40,524 nt of DNA from Candidatus Nitrosopelagicus sp. Lineage in GTDB: Archaea; Thermoproteota; Nitrososphaeria; Nitrososphaerales; Nitrosopumilaceae. Positions 11,241 through 20,147 of this stretch are shown here, piece by piece (positions within the stretch are counted from its first letter, which is position 1; every line of letters begins with the position of its first letter). The notes under the pieces are model-generated. The model was given only the letters and a program-made list of their open reading frames with translations, did not search any database and was not told where the DNA came from. The position numbers and the translations under genes were made by a program. The stretch spans positions 1 through 40,524 of the forward strand of contig JAOLYM010000001.1 in assembly GCA_028343435.1 (NCBI GenBank), written 5' to 3'.

Positions 11241-12554
11241 ATGACCAGCATACAAGAAATTTACAGAAAAAAAACCAAGAAGTCATCCAAACTATTTGCA
11301 AAAGCAAAAAAGGTTCACATCAATGGTGTTCATCACAATATTAGATTTTTTGAGCCATACCCATTTATCACAAAATCTGCAGAAGGTAAATTTCTCAAAG
11401 ATGTAGATTCCAACAAATATGTAGATTATTGGATGGGGCATTGGAGTTTGATTTTAGGACATGCTCAAAAACAAGTTCAGAAAAAAGCAGCAGTACAATT
11501 GAAAAGAGGATGGATGCATGGAACATCAAATGAAAATGCAATTTTACTTTCTGAAAGAATTTCCAAAGCAGTTCCAGTAGCAGAAAAAATTCGTTATGCA
11601 TCAACAGGTACAGAGGCTACAATGTATTCGGTAAGATTGGCTCGTGCAATGACAGGTAAAAAAATCATTGCAAAAATTGATGGAGGGTGGCATGGTTATA
11701 CAACAGATTTACTCAAAACAGTGAACTGGCCATTTGACGTTTCTGAAAGTCAAGGATTAACAGACGAGGAACATATCGTATCATTACCACTGAATAATTT
11801 ACAGGAATCATTAAAAATTTTAAAGTCAGTGAAAAAGGATTTAGCAGGAGTTTTAGTTGAGCCAGTTTTAGGCGGAGGTGGAGCAATTCCTGCAACAAAA
11901 GAATACTTGCAAGGATTACAAGAGATGGTAAAAACAAATAACTCATTATTCATGCTAGATGAAATTGTAACAGGATTTAGATTTAGATATGGATGTATTT
12001 ATCCAACTATGAAACTTGACCCAGATATTGTTACACTTGGAAAAATTGTTGGTGGAGGATTTCCAATTGGTGTGATTTGTGGAAAAGATGAGATTATGGA
12101 ACATGCAAACACTTCGGTAAATTCTAAAAAAAGTAGAACCTACATTGGAGGCGGTACATTTTCTGCAAATCCATTGTCAATGATTGCAGGAGATACAACA
12201 CTTGAAATTTTGAAAAATAAGAAAAATACACTTTACAAAAAATTAGATAGATTAGGAAATGAGACAACAAAAATGCTAAAGAAAATTTTTTCTGACGATG
12301 TTATAGTTACAGGAAAAGGCTCATTGTTCATGACACATTTTCCAAGAAATGGAATGAATGAAATTAACAATGCGGTAGATGCAGCAAAATGTGATTCTAC
12401 AAAATTATTCAACTATCATTTTGAGATGATAGCTAAAAACGGCATATTCTTCTTACCAGGTAAACTTGGAGCATTTTCAGATGCACATTCAATGACAGAT
12501 GTGAAAGAGATGAAAATGGCTACTGAAAGTTTTGTGTCAAATTTCAAGAGATAA
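11241..12554 (+). CDS. Class-III PLP aminotransferase, glutamate-1-semialdehyde aminomutase-like
   Basis: A PLP enzyme of 437 residues. The fold is clear from [27 protein letters not shown], the PLP-phosphate segment [25 protein letters not shown], the Asp motif [10 protein letters not shown] and the Schiff-base lysine K268 in [12 protein letters not shown]. The [11 protein letters not shown] context and overall length are those of glutamate-1-semialdehyde 2,1-aminomutase (HemL), which makes 5-aminolevulinate for heme and corrinoids. However, no other heme genes are adjacent, and substitutions such as GVICG rather than GAYGG make a HemL paralogue with another amino-acid substrate possible. 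The nitroreductase gene follows 34 bp later. Confidence 0.85.
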   Translation: MTSIQEIYRKKTKKSSKLFAKAKKVHINGVHHNIRFFEPYPFITKSAEGKFLKDVDSNKYVDYWMGHWSLILGHAQKQVQKKAAVQLKRGWMHGTSNENAILLSERISKAVPVAEKIRYASTGTEATMYSVRLARAMTGKKIIAKIDGGWHGYTTDLLKTVNWPFDVSESQGLTDEEHIVSLPLNNLQESLKILKSVKKDLAGVLVEPVLGGGGAIPATKEYLQGLQEMVKTNNSLFMLDEIVTGFRFRYGCIYPTMKLDPDIVTLGKIVGGGFPIGVICGKDEIMEHANTSVNSKKSRTYIGGGTFSANPLSMIAGDTTLEILKNKKNTLYKKLDRLGNETTKMLKKIFSDDVIVTGKGSLFMTHFPRNGMNEINNAVDAAKCDSTKLFNYHFEMIAKNGIFFLPGKLGAFSDAHSMTDVKEMKMATESFVSNFKR

Positions 12555-12588
12555 GGAAATTTTTTATCTCAATGATTAAAGGAATCTT

Positions 12589-13242
12589 ATGAATAAAAAA
12601 ATAGATCCTAAACGCACCTGGCCTAAAGGATATGAGCCAAAGGAAGACCCAGGTGAAGATTTATCGATTAGGCTAGGATTAATGACAAATATTCTAAATA
12701 AAAAAACAGAGAAAAAGCTGAATACAGATATTTTCAAGGTAATGGCAACTCGAAGATCAACTAGAAAATTTTCCAAAAATCCTGTAGAGAAATGGAAAAT
12801 TGATAAAATTTTAGCGGCTGCAGATACTGCACCAACAGCAGGTAATTTTCAGGGATTTGAGATTTTTTACATCAGTGATAAAGAAACTAAAGAGGAATTA
12901 GTCAAAGCGGCAAACAAACAAGCCTACGTGAACACCCCATTGGTACTAGTATTTTGCATGAATCCAACTAGAGTGAAACTTGACTTTCCTGCAAAAGTAA
13001 TTATGAAATTTTCAATTCAAGATGCAACCCTTGCAGCTGCATATTCTCAATTAGCCGCATCTGCATTAGGATTAAGCAGTATTTGGATAGGTATGTTTGA
13101 TGAAGAAAGAGTGAAAGAAATCATAGGAACAGAACTCAGACCTACATCATTATTGTGTATAGGATACCCAATTAAAAAAAGACCTGCAAAACAAAGAAGA
13201 CAATTAAAAGAATTAATCCACGTAGTTGAGAAAAAAGACTAG
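12589..13242 (+). CDS. Nitroreductase-family flavoprotein
   Basis: An FMN-dependent NAD(P)H oxidoreductase of 217 residues. The FMN phosphate-binding motif TRRSTRKFS (about 50-58), AADTAPTAGNFQGFEIFYI (about 81-99), the helix DATLAAAYSQLAASALGLSSIWIG (about 145-168) and LLCIGYP near the end match the family. A 45-residue N-terminal extension precedes the core. The substrate could be a quinone, nitro compound or flavin and cannot be told from sequence. It probably shares a transcript with the preceding aminotransferase and overlaps the convergent gene at 13239 by 4 bp. Confidence 0.88.
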   Translation: MNKKIDPKRTWPKGYEPKEDPGEDLSIRLGLMTNILNKKTEKKLNTDIFKVMATRRSTRKFSKNPVEKWKIDKILAAADTAPTAGNFQGFEIFYISDKETKEELVKAANKQAYVNTPLVLVFCMNPTRVKLDFPAKVIMKFSIQDATLAAAYSQLAASALGLSSIWIGMFDEERVKEIIGTELRPTSLLCIGYPIKKRPAKQRRQLKELIHVVEKKD

Positions 13243-13640
13243 TCGTCAGCAAGTGTTTTTGTGAAACCAGATGAATCATCTGAGAAAATTTTAACAACAT
13301 TTTCAGCTAATTTTTCAATGTCAAGACCAGGTTCAGCAGATATCAAAAGTATGTTTGTAGTAACTGGGAATGGGAAACTGATTAAAATTACTTTATCACG
13401 TCTTGATGCAATGTAGTTTAGTGCACCAAGTGAATATTTTAGTTCATCAGTTCTTAATGATACAGTCAATGCAAATTTATAAAAGTCATTTAACTTTGTT
13501 TCATCTCCTTCATACGGAGTAACACCATCAGTGAAGCCCCCAGCAATTTTTTCACCAGCATGATTAATGATTGCTGCAAATCTAACACCATCATGATGTT
13601 GAATTTCTTTACATCTTGGATCATAAACTGAATCTTCCAT
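13239..13640 (-). CDS. Roadblock/profilin-like small protein (possibly DUF6659)
   Basis: A 133-residue soluble protein. Alternating strands RFAAIINHAGEKIAGG, DKVILISFPFPVTTNILLISAEP and a final helix IEKLAENVVKIF suggest a roadblock/longin-like alpha-beta fold; I associate the pattern with the archaeal DUF6659 family from memory, not from a search. It has no catalytic motif. A symmetric TATA element, TATAATTATTATA in the minus-strand reading (about 13661-13674), lies 25-30 bp before the ATG, giving a leaderless start. Confidence 0.65.
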   Translation of the reverse strand: MEDSVYDPRCKEIQHHDGVRFAAIINHAGEKIAGGFTDGVTPYEGDETKLNDFYKFALTVSLRTDELKYSLGALNYIASRRDKVILISFPFPVTTNILLISAEPGLDIEKLAENVVKIFSDDSSGFTKTLADD

Positions 13641-13675
13641 AATGTAGCTAGAAACTTTGAGTATAATAATTATAG

Positions 13676-13755
13676 TGAGGACAGAATGGCATCTGCCGTT
13701 TACGCAGGAGTTAACGCGTATTGGATTTTAAGCAGAGTTGCCCCCCACTGAATTG
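13676..13755 (+). other. GC-rich island, possible small RNA or 21-codon frame
   Basis: In an AT-rich gap this stretch is clearly richer in G and C. It contains nested inverted repeats (CTG-CG-TTTA-CG-CAG near 13694-13709 and outer GGCA...TGCC), and TATA-like AT-rich DNA lies about 25 bp upstream. A short frame (ATG 13686, TGA 13749-13751) reads MASAVYAGVNAYWILSRVAPH. Either a small structured RNA or a micropeptide is possible; neither is proven. Confidence 0.3.
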
Positions 13756-13787
13756 ATTTGATCGTTTCTCTAATAAAAAGTAAAGTA

Positions 13788-13904
13788 TTACTGAACAGCG
13801 ATTAATTTTTCTTTTTTGGCTTTAGCTTCTCTTCTCATTTTTGCAATTACATTTGCAAGCATTTGCTGTTGGATTGCTTCTAAATCTTCACAGACGCTAC
13901 TCAT
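13788..13904 (-). CDS. Small charged helical protein, 38 residues
   Basis: A complete frame from ATG at 13904 to TAA at 13788. It reads as one amphipathic helix: an acidic, Gln-rich first half (SSVCEDLEAIQQQMLANVIA) followed by a basic second half (KMRREAKAKKEKLIAVQ). The start overlaps the stop of the upstream 123-residue gene by 8 bases (ATGAGTAG), which suggests translational coupling and supports it as a real gene. It contains a single Cys. No family recognised; a small partner or nucleic-acid-associated protein is possible. Confidence 0.6.
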   Translation of the reverse strand: MSSVCEDLEAIQQQMLANVIAKMRREAKAKKEKLIAVQ

Positions 13905-14268
13905 CTTCATCCTCATCCACAAATTGCCAATTTTTCATTAATTGTTTTCGCAAGGTTTCAACTTGCTTTTCGTCGAGAGCTTTACCTGTGTTTTTGTCAA
14001 CTGGTACCACATTCATACCGGCAAGTTTGTACTCTACATCAAAAAGGGATAATTTCGATTTCTCCTGTAAAACAGGGACACCATCTGCATCGATTGCTCG
14101 GTCCACATCAAATGGTTCTTCTTCATCCATATCACGATGCATGTAACTTGATGTTACCTCACCTTTTTTTGGAGTAAATTTTTTGGCTATTTGTTTTTCA
14201 ATATCTAAAGTAGTTTCATTCTCATGATAAAGACGTCTTCCAGTCTCTTCTTCGATAAACTCAGGCAT
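13897..14268 (-). CDS. Hypothetical acidic protein
   Basis: A soluble protein of 123 residues with many charged residues. It starts MPEFIEEETGRRLYHENETT and ends WQFVDEDEDE. A central acidic stretch DMDEEEPFDVDRAIDADGVPV is followed by a compact-looking region LSLFDVEYKLAGMNVVPVDKNTG and a helix EKQVETLRKQLMKNW. No known domain is recognised. It is followed by the overlapping 38-residue gene. Confidence 0.65.
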   Translation of the reverse strand: MPEFIEEETGRRLYHENETTLDIEKQIAKKFTPKKGEVTSSYMHRDMDEEEPFDVDRAIDADGVPVLQEKSKLSLFDVEYKLAGMNVVPVDKNTGKALDEKQVETLRKQLMKNWQFVDEDEDE

Positions 14269-14292
14269 GAATGACGTCTATCTTGTGTGTAT

Positions 14293-14517
14293 TTAATTTT
14301 TGGCGTCTCTGAAAAAGAACTTGAAAAGAGCCTCGCGTCGTCCTTTTTTACTCATATTTCTTGTTAAAACACGATATATTGTATATGACAATCCGATGGA
14401 TACAACGATCGTATATCCAATACAAGATGGATCTTCATAACAAGGTGTTCCAATAATTTTATTCTTTATTGCAAACATTGATGGAAGTAATATCGCATCC
14501 AGACTACAGGAATCCAT
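14293..14517 (-). CDS. Small single-pass membrane protein
   Basis: A 74-residue protein with one membrane helix around 34-51 (GYTIVVSIGLSYTIYRVL), followed by a basic tail with KKGRREALFKFFFRD. Cysteines at about 4, 26 and 32 lie before the helix. Topology by the positive-inside rule would put the tail in the cytoplasm. No family recognised. Confidence 0.55.
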   Translation of the reverse strand: MDSCSLDAILLPSMFAIKNKIIGTPCYEDPSCIGYTIVVSIGLSYTIYRVLTRNMSKKGRREALFKFFFRDAKN

Positions 14518-14565
14518 GCTCTGTATTGTTTTTAAGATTAAAAAATCTGGCGCTAATTTTTAGAA

Positions 14566-17500
14566 TTAAAAGAAGCGTTTTTTGATTGCAACGATTGCTG
14601 CTGCCGGTGCTACAAAGTACATTCCGATGTTAAGTAGGATTATACTAATTCCATAACCTAACATTTCTTCTTCAGTGTCAACTTGAACATAGTTGAGTAG
14701 TGTTAGTGATGTTAACATTGGAGTTAGTGTTACTTTGACTGCTTCTTTGAAGACTGGGCTTTCTCTTTCTAAGTCAGCAACTGCTGGTGAGAATGAGTAA
14801 TAGAATTGGTTGAATCCTGTCATGAATGCTGTACCGGATTGTGTAGACATTACGGTGTTATCTCTAATTTCTCTTAAGAATTGAACTTGTGGTGCCATTT
14901 CAGAACCAAATGCTGCAGTTGCGATTAGACATCCGCCACCTTCTTCAAGTTTTACTTGTTGTGTTTCTTCTGCTGCTGGTGCAGGAGTTGGTGCAGGAGT
15001 TGGTGCAGGAGTTGGTGCAGGTGCTGCTGCAGCTGCCTTTGGAGCAGGACCACTAGCAATTGCTGCTTGTGCTGTCTTTAAGTCATTGTTAATCATTAGG
15101 ATGTGAGATTCAACATCGTTGTAAGAAGAACCAGATGTAATCATGTTTCTCAAGTTCTCTCTCATATCATCTTCAATAGTTTTCATTAATTTACTGTCAA
15201 CTGCGCCAATTGGTGCTTCTAGGAATTCATAATTGTCCAAGTATGCGGTGCCGACTAGTTCATGTGCTAAGTCAGCATCGCCGTTTGCATATGCTGCTTG
15301 TGCTGTAATCAATAATCTATCAATAGTGTCAAAGTATCCACCAAGGTTTGCTCCACCTTCACCTGCGTTTGCTTGTAGGTTCTTTACAGTTAAGGTTGCT
15401 TCATCAGCCTGTTTTAGGACTGTGGATATTGCTTTCTTGTTGTCCACATCAGATGCTATGGATGATAATTGTGATTGTAATTTGGCAAAGTCACTTGCTC
15501 CAAGTTCTTTTAATACTTCAGCGTTTTCTTCAGCAATTTCTACTCCGCCGTGTGCAAAGGCTACAGTTTCAGCATATTCCATATCATTAATGATAGTGCC
15601 TGTGCCATCAATTGCGTCAACATATTCTACTTTGACTAAGTGTAATCTATCAGAGATACCTGCTAGTGCAAGTGCTTCAGGAGTACCATCAATACCGTTG
15701 TGCTCCATAACAATTTTCTCTACTTGTTTCTTGGTGTCTTTCATTTGTGCTGTCAAGTCTGCAACAGATACTCCGTCATTTGCAGAGTCTGAAATGTCCA
15801 TTGCTTTTTCCATTAATCCATATAGTTCATTGGCTTTTGCTGCACCTATTGAGTCGGTGACATATGGGTCGAGTGTTCTGTAATAGTATAATCCTTCATA
15901 AGCATATTTCTTTGCAGAATATGTGTCATCTTCATTATATTTGATTAGTGCCTCTTCTAATTCTTCAACTGTTTTTAATTCGAAAATATCTAACATGTTA
16001 TCTTTAACTACACCGGAGTATAGTCTGAGTTTTGATGGGTCATTTTCAATTGCTGTGAGTAGTGCCAGTGTTGCTGGGTCTTTGTCAGCGACTTTGAATT
16101 TTGTTTTAACAATATCTACCCAGTCAATGTATGCTACTGAGTTATTCTTTGATACTGCATCTTCCATCATGACCATGCCAAGTGTGTAAATTGATTTTTC
16201 TTGACATTGAATCCATAGTTTTGCTTGTTTGTTATCGCCATCTTTGTAATTTTGTTCTGCTTTATCATAACATTCCATAATTACGTTGTGAGTTGCTCTA
16301 TCGTGCATTTGTGCGGCACTTGCAAAGTGTTTATTGTAAATTGCTTCAGCATCTGCTAGAAGTGCTAGTGATTCATCAGTAGTTTCTGCTTTGTATGCAT
16401 TACCGAGTGTTTTCTTTACTTTGGCCCATTGTTCACCAAGTTTTACTACATCTTCAGCAGCTGGTGAGCCAGATGTAACTAAGTCTTGTGCAGTATCAAG
16501 GTCAGTAGTGATTTTTTGGATTTGTGCTTGAACTAAGGTAGCAGATGAACCAGATTCAATCATGTTTCTTAAGTTCTCTCTCATTTCATTTTCAATTTCT
16601 TTCATTAAGAAAGTGTTGTATTCTCCAATTGGAGCCTCTAAGAATTCATAGTTGTCCAGGTATGCGGTGCCGACTAGTTCGTGTGCTAATTCAGCATCAC
16701 CATTTTCATATGCTGCTTGTGCTGTAATCAATAATCTATCAATAGTGTCAAAGTATCCACCAAGGTTTGATCCACCTTCACCTGCGTTTGCTTGTAGGTT
16801 CTTTACAGTTAAGGTTGCTTCGTCAGCTTGTTTTAGAACTGTTGAAATTTTTACTTTGTTGTCTACATCAGAGGCAATACTTGCTAATTGTGATTGTAAT
16901 TTGGTAAAGTCACTTGCTCCAAGTGCTTTTAATACTTCAGCGTTTTCTTCAGCAATTTCAACTCCACCGTGTGCAAAGGCTACAGTTTCTGCATATTCCA
17001 TATCATTGATGATGGTACCGGTACCGTCAATTGCATCAACATATTCTACTTTAACTAAGTGTAATCTATCAGAGATACCTGCGAGTGCAAGTGCTTCAGG
17101 AGTACCAGCAATTCCGTTGTGTTTCATAACAATTTTTTCTACTTCTTTCTTAGTTTCTTTCATTTGTGCTTTCAAGTCTGAAATAGATACTCCGTCATTT
17201 GCAGAGTCTGAAATGTCCATTGCTTTTTCCATTAATGCATATAGTTTGTCTGCTTCACCTTGACCGATTGAGTTTACGACATATGGGTCAAGTGTTCTGT
17301 AATAGTATAATCCTTCATAGGCATATTTCTTTGCGCCGTATGTGTCATCTTCATTATATTTGATTAGTGCTTCTTCTAATTCTTCAACTGTTTTTAATTC
17401 GAAAATATCTAACATGTTTTCTCTAAATACTTCAGAGTATAATCCTAATTTGGAACCGTCATTTTCAATTGCAGTGAGTAGTGCTAGTGATGCTGGGTCT

Positions 17501-17934
17501 TTTGCTTCAACTTTGAATTTTGTTTTAACAATGTCTGCCCATTTGATGTAATCTTTTGCGTTATCATTTGCTACTGCAACTTCCATCATTACTATACCAA
17601 GTGTGTAAACTGATTTTTCTTGACATTGAATCCATAATTTTGCTTGTTTGTTATCGCCATCTTGATAATTTTGTTTTGCTTTGTCATAACATTCCATTAT
17701 AACTTCATGTGTTGCTGGATCATGTGTTCTTGCTGCTCCTGCAAATTCACTCATGTAAATTCCGCGAGCATCTGCTAGAAGTTTTAGTGATTCTTCAGTT
17801 GTTTCTGCTTTGTACGCATTACCAAGTGTTTTCTTAATTGCTGCCCATTCATCACCAAGAGCTGCTTCTGCTTCTGATGCCATTGGCACTAAAAGAAGTG
17901 CCATTAATGGTGCTAGTAAAATTAACTTGTTCAC
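14566..17934 (-). CDS. Large duplicated surface protein with CFI-box C-terminal anchor, related to FTR1 ectodomain
   Basis: An 1122-residue exported protein. The start is GTG at 17934; a signal peptide covers about 1-24 (LILLAPLMALLLVPMASEAEA). Two helical copies follow with a period of 473 residues (about 26-498 and 499-960); each contains a Cys pair in IMECYDKA and WIQCQEKS. Each copy ends with TAYLDNYEFLEAPIG, a motif also found twice in the nearby FTR1-type permease. A Pro-Ala linker (about 968-986) leads to a CFI-box-like domain (GGGCLIATAAFGSEMAPQVQ from about 996), the known Cys-containing C-terminal module of surface proteins, then a terminal membrane helix and KKRFF. It is likely anchored outside the cell and may bind iron; this role is inferred from similarity and neighbourhood. 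Confidence 0.85.
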   Translation of the reverse strand: MNKLILLAPLMALLLVPMASEAEAALGDEWAAIKKTLGNAYKAETTEESLKLLADARGIYMSEFAGAARTHDPATHEVIMECYDKAKQNYQDGDNKQAKLWIQCQEKSVYTLGIVMMEVAVANDNAKDYIKWADIVKTKFKVEAKDPASLALLTAIENDGSKLGLYSEVFRENMLDIFELKTVEELEEALIKYNEDDTYGAKKYAYEGLYYYRTLDPYVVNSIGQGEADKLYALMEKAMDISDSANDGVSISDLKAQMKETKKEVEKIVMKHNGIAGTPEALALAGISDRLHLVKVEYVDAIDGTGTIINDMEYAETVAFAHGGVEIAEENAEVLKALGASDFTKLQSQLASIASDVDNKVKISTVLKQADEATLTVKNLQANAGEGGSNLGGYFDTIDRLLITAQAAYENGDAELAHELVGTAYLDNYEFLEAPIGEYNTFLMKEIENEMRENLRNMIESGSSATLVQAQIQKITTDLDTAQDLVTSGSPAAEDVVKLGEQWAKVKKTLGNAYKAETTDESLALLADAEAIYNKHFASAAQMHDRATHNVIMECYDKAEQNYKDGDNKQAKLWIQCQEKSIYTLGMVMMEDAVSKNNSVAYIDWVDIVKTKFKVADKDPATLALLTAIENDPSKLRLYSGVVKDNMLDIFELKTVEELEEALIKYNEDDTYSAKKYAYEGLYYYRTLDPYVTDSIGAAKANELYGLMEKAMDISDSANDGVSVADLTAQMKDTKKQVEKIVMEHNGIDGTPEALALAGISDRLHLVKVEYVDAIDGTGTIINDMEYAETVAFAHGGVEIAEENAEVLKELGASDFAKLQSQLSSIASDVDNKKAISTVLKQADEATLTVKNLQANAGEGGANLGGYFDTIDRLLITAQAAYANGDADLAHELVGTAYLDNYEFLEAPIGAVDSKLMKTIEDDMRENLRNMITSGSSYNDVESHILMINNDLKTAQAAIASGPAPKAAAAAPAPTPAPTPAPTPAPAAEETQQVKLEEGGGCLIATAAFGSEMAPQVQFLREIRDNTVMSTQSGTAFMTGFNQFYYSFSPAVADLERESPVFKEAVKVTLTPMLTSLTLLNYVQVDTEEEMLGYGISIILLNIGMYFVAPAAAIVAIKKRFF
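15040..17859 (-). repeat. Tandem 1419-bp duplication in the surface protein gene
   Basis: The coding DNA of the two protein copies aligns with an offset of 1419 bp (for example GCTGTAATCAATAATCTATC at 15302 and 16721). Long stretches are almost identical in DNA, while the first part of each copy differs more, suggesting patchy gene conversion. Confidence 0.85.
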
Positions 17935-17957
17935 GAAAAATTCGTTATTGATTTCGT

Positions 17958-18004
17958 ATATAATACTAAACCTGAATGCAGATTCTTATTCTAGAGTCTT
18001 AGAA
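17958..18004 (-). promoter_or_regulatory. Promoter and dyad of the large surface protein
   Basis: GTATATAATAC (17958-17968) is a strong TATA box 24-34 bp before the GTG start. About 20 bp further upstream is TTCTAGAGTCTTAGAA (17989-18004), a TTCTA-N6-TAGAA dyad of the same form as one at the FTR1 promoter (22401-22416). Confidence 0.6.
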
Positions 18005-18026
18005 TTTACAACTTGTTTAACTACAA

Positions 18027-20147
18027 CTATTTTTTGGCTTCTACAATTACACAGGCCTGAGAGGACGGATTCAATTCTTTTTTGATTGCATCAATTATGT
18101 GAGACTTTGATGTAAGTCCCGAAAAATCAACTAACTTCAATTCATTTAGAAGATAAACTTGCGGAGAAATATCAGAGTCAGATGATAGAGATTTGTTTAG
18201 TCCAGATGTGATTTGAGAAATATCACCATCTATTAGTTTTGCATTACTAAGATTGAGTTTTTCCCGACCATACTTATCAATGACAATTACAGGCTGTATA
18301 GTTTTTTTAATCATCAATTTTTTTGTTGTAATTTTTCCAGCAAATACAAAATAATGATCAGTTTCAAATTCAAGATTAATTTTATCTTTAGGCATACCAG
18401 AAATTTCAAGTGCACGTTCCATTGCATCATCTTTATCAAAAATATTTTTAGCTGTCATACCATTATCTAATTCAACATTTCCAAATGCAGTTACACGTAA
18501 CAACGATTTTTCTGGAATGTATACACTGTCAACAGAGATAGATTCTGGAGTTGATCCTTTTTCAATAAGTATGTCATGAATTTTTTTATGAAGTTTTGAT
18601 ATTTGTTCAGGATTTGGGTTTACAACAGTTTCTTCAAGTTGTTCTTGCATCATTGATGATGCAACACCGATTGAAGAGATAACTTCAGCATAATCAGCTT
18701 TATCATATTGTAATTGTAGTTGTTCTGCAACAAAAGGTGCAAGAACAGATGCACCACCACCACCACCAATAAGTTTCACTTTTGATTTTTGAAGTTCAAA
18801 CTCTTTTATGATTTTTGTAATTTCATTTGTGATATCAAATGAAGCATTTTGAAGTATAGATAATGCAACTTGTGAGCCAGAGACACCTAATTTTTTACCT
18901 AAAATTTCTAACGCAAGCTTTGCAGTTGCAGGATCAGAGTAAGAGTAATCACCTTCAGGTATTCTATCTAGTGCATTTGCAGCACAAGTATTTGTTATTG
19001 CATACGTTTCATTTTTACATTTTATGGCAACATATTCTTCAATATCGTTTGGTTTTGGTTTAACAAAAATAATTTCACCAGTTGATAAATCATCCATTGG
19101 TGCATAACAAGAATATTTCAAACCAGCAATGTGGGCACTACGTGGTCCAACACCTGCAACAATATTTGATTTTACTTGCACCATACTTCCACCTGCAACA
19201 CCAAGTACTCGAACATCCATTGACCTAATGCAAGTAGGATGATTCTTTATTGTAACATAACGAATCTCAGGTTTGCCATTTTTTATGATACAAATGTTGG
19301 TACTTGTTCCGCCAACTTCAACAAAAATTCCGTTTGTGATTTTTAGATATAGTAATGCACCTGCAACACTTGCGGCAGGACCAGAAAGAACAGTCAAGAT
19401 GGGCTTTGTACGAAATGTATCCATGCTTGTAACACCACCATCACCTTTCATTATCATTAATGGAGCAGTTACACCAGTTTCACGAATTGCTTCTTCTACA
19501 AAGTTACCTACCTGAACAGTTTTTGGTAATACGCTAGCATTGATTGCTGCAGTTAAGGTTCTAATCTCGAGACCATAAATTCCAGAAATTTCATGTGATG
19601 CGGTAGATGGGACTTGTTGTTTTGTAGCATGTTCCATGATAAATTCTTCATTTGAAGGATCATCCACACCAAACGCCTCAGTTGCCACTATCACTTTAGC
19701 ACCTTCATCTTTTAGCTCTTTAATTGCAGTTGATACTTCAGAATCGGTAATCAGATGAGACGTATCAAGAAATCGATGAGACGATTTTATATCATTTTCA
19801 TGGTTAATTTGTGCATCGCGCAGGTTTGTACGTTTTATGACATCACTTTTTTCAGGACCGACCCCCATTGCAACAATTCCAACTTTAGCAGTATCAGATT
19901 CTAACAATGCATTAATTGCCTGAGTAGTACTATGAGCTATAATTTCAATTTCATCTAATTCAATGTGAGATTCTTTTAACAAGTCTGATAACACAGAGAC
20001 GATACCTGCAGATACTCCACGTTCGGCTGTATGCGTTGTTGGAATTGTAGAAGTGGAAAGAATTTCTCCAGATACAATATCTAACGCTATAGCTTTTGTA
20101 AATGTCCCGCCTACATCAATACCAATTCTAATTCGTCTGTTGCTCAT
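18027..20147 (-). CDS. HyuA-like (hydantoinase/oxoprolinase A) ATPase-fold protein
   Basis: A 706-residue member of the hydantoinase A/oxoprolinase family of the actin-like ATPase superfamily. It has the phosphate-1 loop GIDVGGTFTKA (about 9-19), HSTTQAINALLE (about 92-103), TLTAAINASVLP, GDGGVTS and LSGPAASVAGA (about 256-266), and a later glycine-rich IGGGGGASVLAP. Family enzymes hydrolyse cyclic imides or lactams with ATP, usually together with a B subunit; no HyuB gene is visible beside it. Its start lies within the last 20 bases of the FTR1-type gene, so both are surely cotranscribed, an unexpected pairing. Substrate unknown. Confidence 0.82.
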   Translation of the reverse strand: MSNRRIRIGIDVGGTFTKAIALDIVSGEILSTSTIPTTHTAERGVSAGIVSVLSDLLKESHIELDEIEIIAHSTTQAINALLESDTAKVGIVAMGVGPEKSDVIKRTNLRDAQINHENDIKSSHRFLDTSHLITDSEVSTAIKELKDEGAKVIVATEAFGVDDPSNEEFIMEHATKQQVPSTASHEISGIYGLEIRTLTAAINASVLPKTVQVGNFVEEAIRETGVTAPLMIMKGDGGVTSMDTFRTKPILTVLSGPAASVAGALLYLKITNGIFVEVGGTSTNICIIKNGKPEIRYVTIKNHPTCIRSMDVRVLGVAGGSMVQVKSNIVAGVGPRSAHIAGLKYSCYAPMDDLSTGEIIFVKPKPNDIEEYVAIKCKNETYAITNTCAANALDRIPEGDYSYSDPATAKLALEILGKKLGVSGSQVALSILQNASFDITNEITKIIKEFELQKSKVKLIGGGGGASVLAPFVAEQLQLQYDKADYAEVISSIGVASSMMQEQLEETVVNPNPEQISKLHKKIHDILIEKGSTPESISVDSVYIPEKSLLRVTAFGNVELDNGMTAKNIFDKDDAMERALEISGMPKDKINLEFETDHYFVFAGKITTKKLMIKKTIQPVIVIDKYGREKLNLSNAKLIDGDISQITSGLNKSLSSDSDISPQVYLLNELKLVDFSGLTSKSHIIDAIKKELNPSSQACVIVEAKK

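Noticed and set aside
11241-12554. Firm assignment as HemL
   Set aside because: Only the aminotransferase class and HemL-like motifs are certain; no heme pathway genes are adjacent, so a paralogue cannot be excluded.
15233-17551. Long plus-strand frames of about 200 codons
   Set aside because: They are antisense shadows of the duplicated surface protein; their Ser/Ala-rich products repeat with the same 1419-bp period as the real gene.
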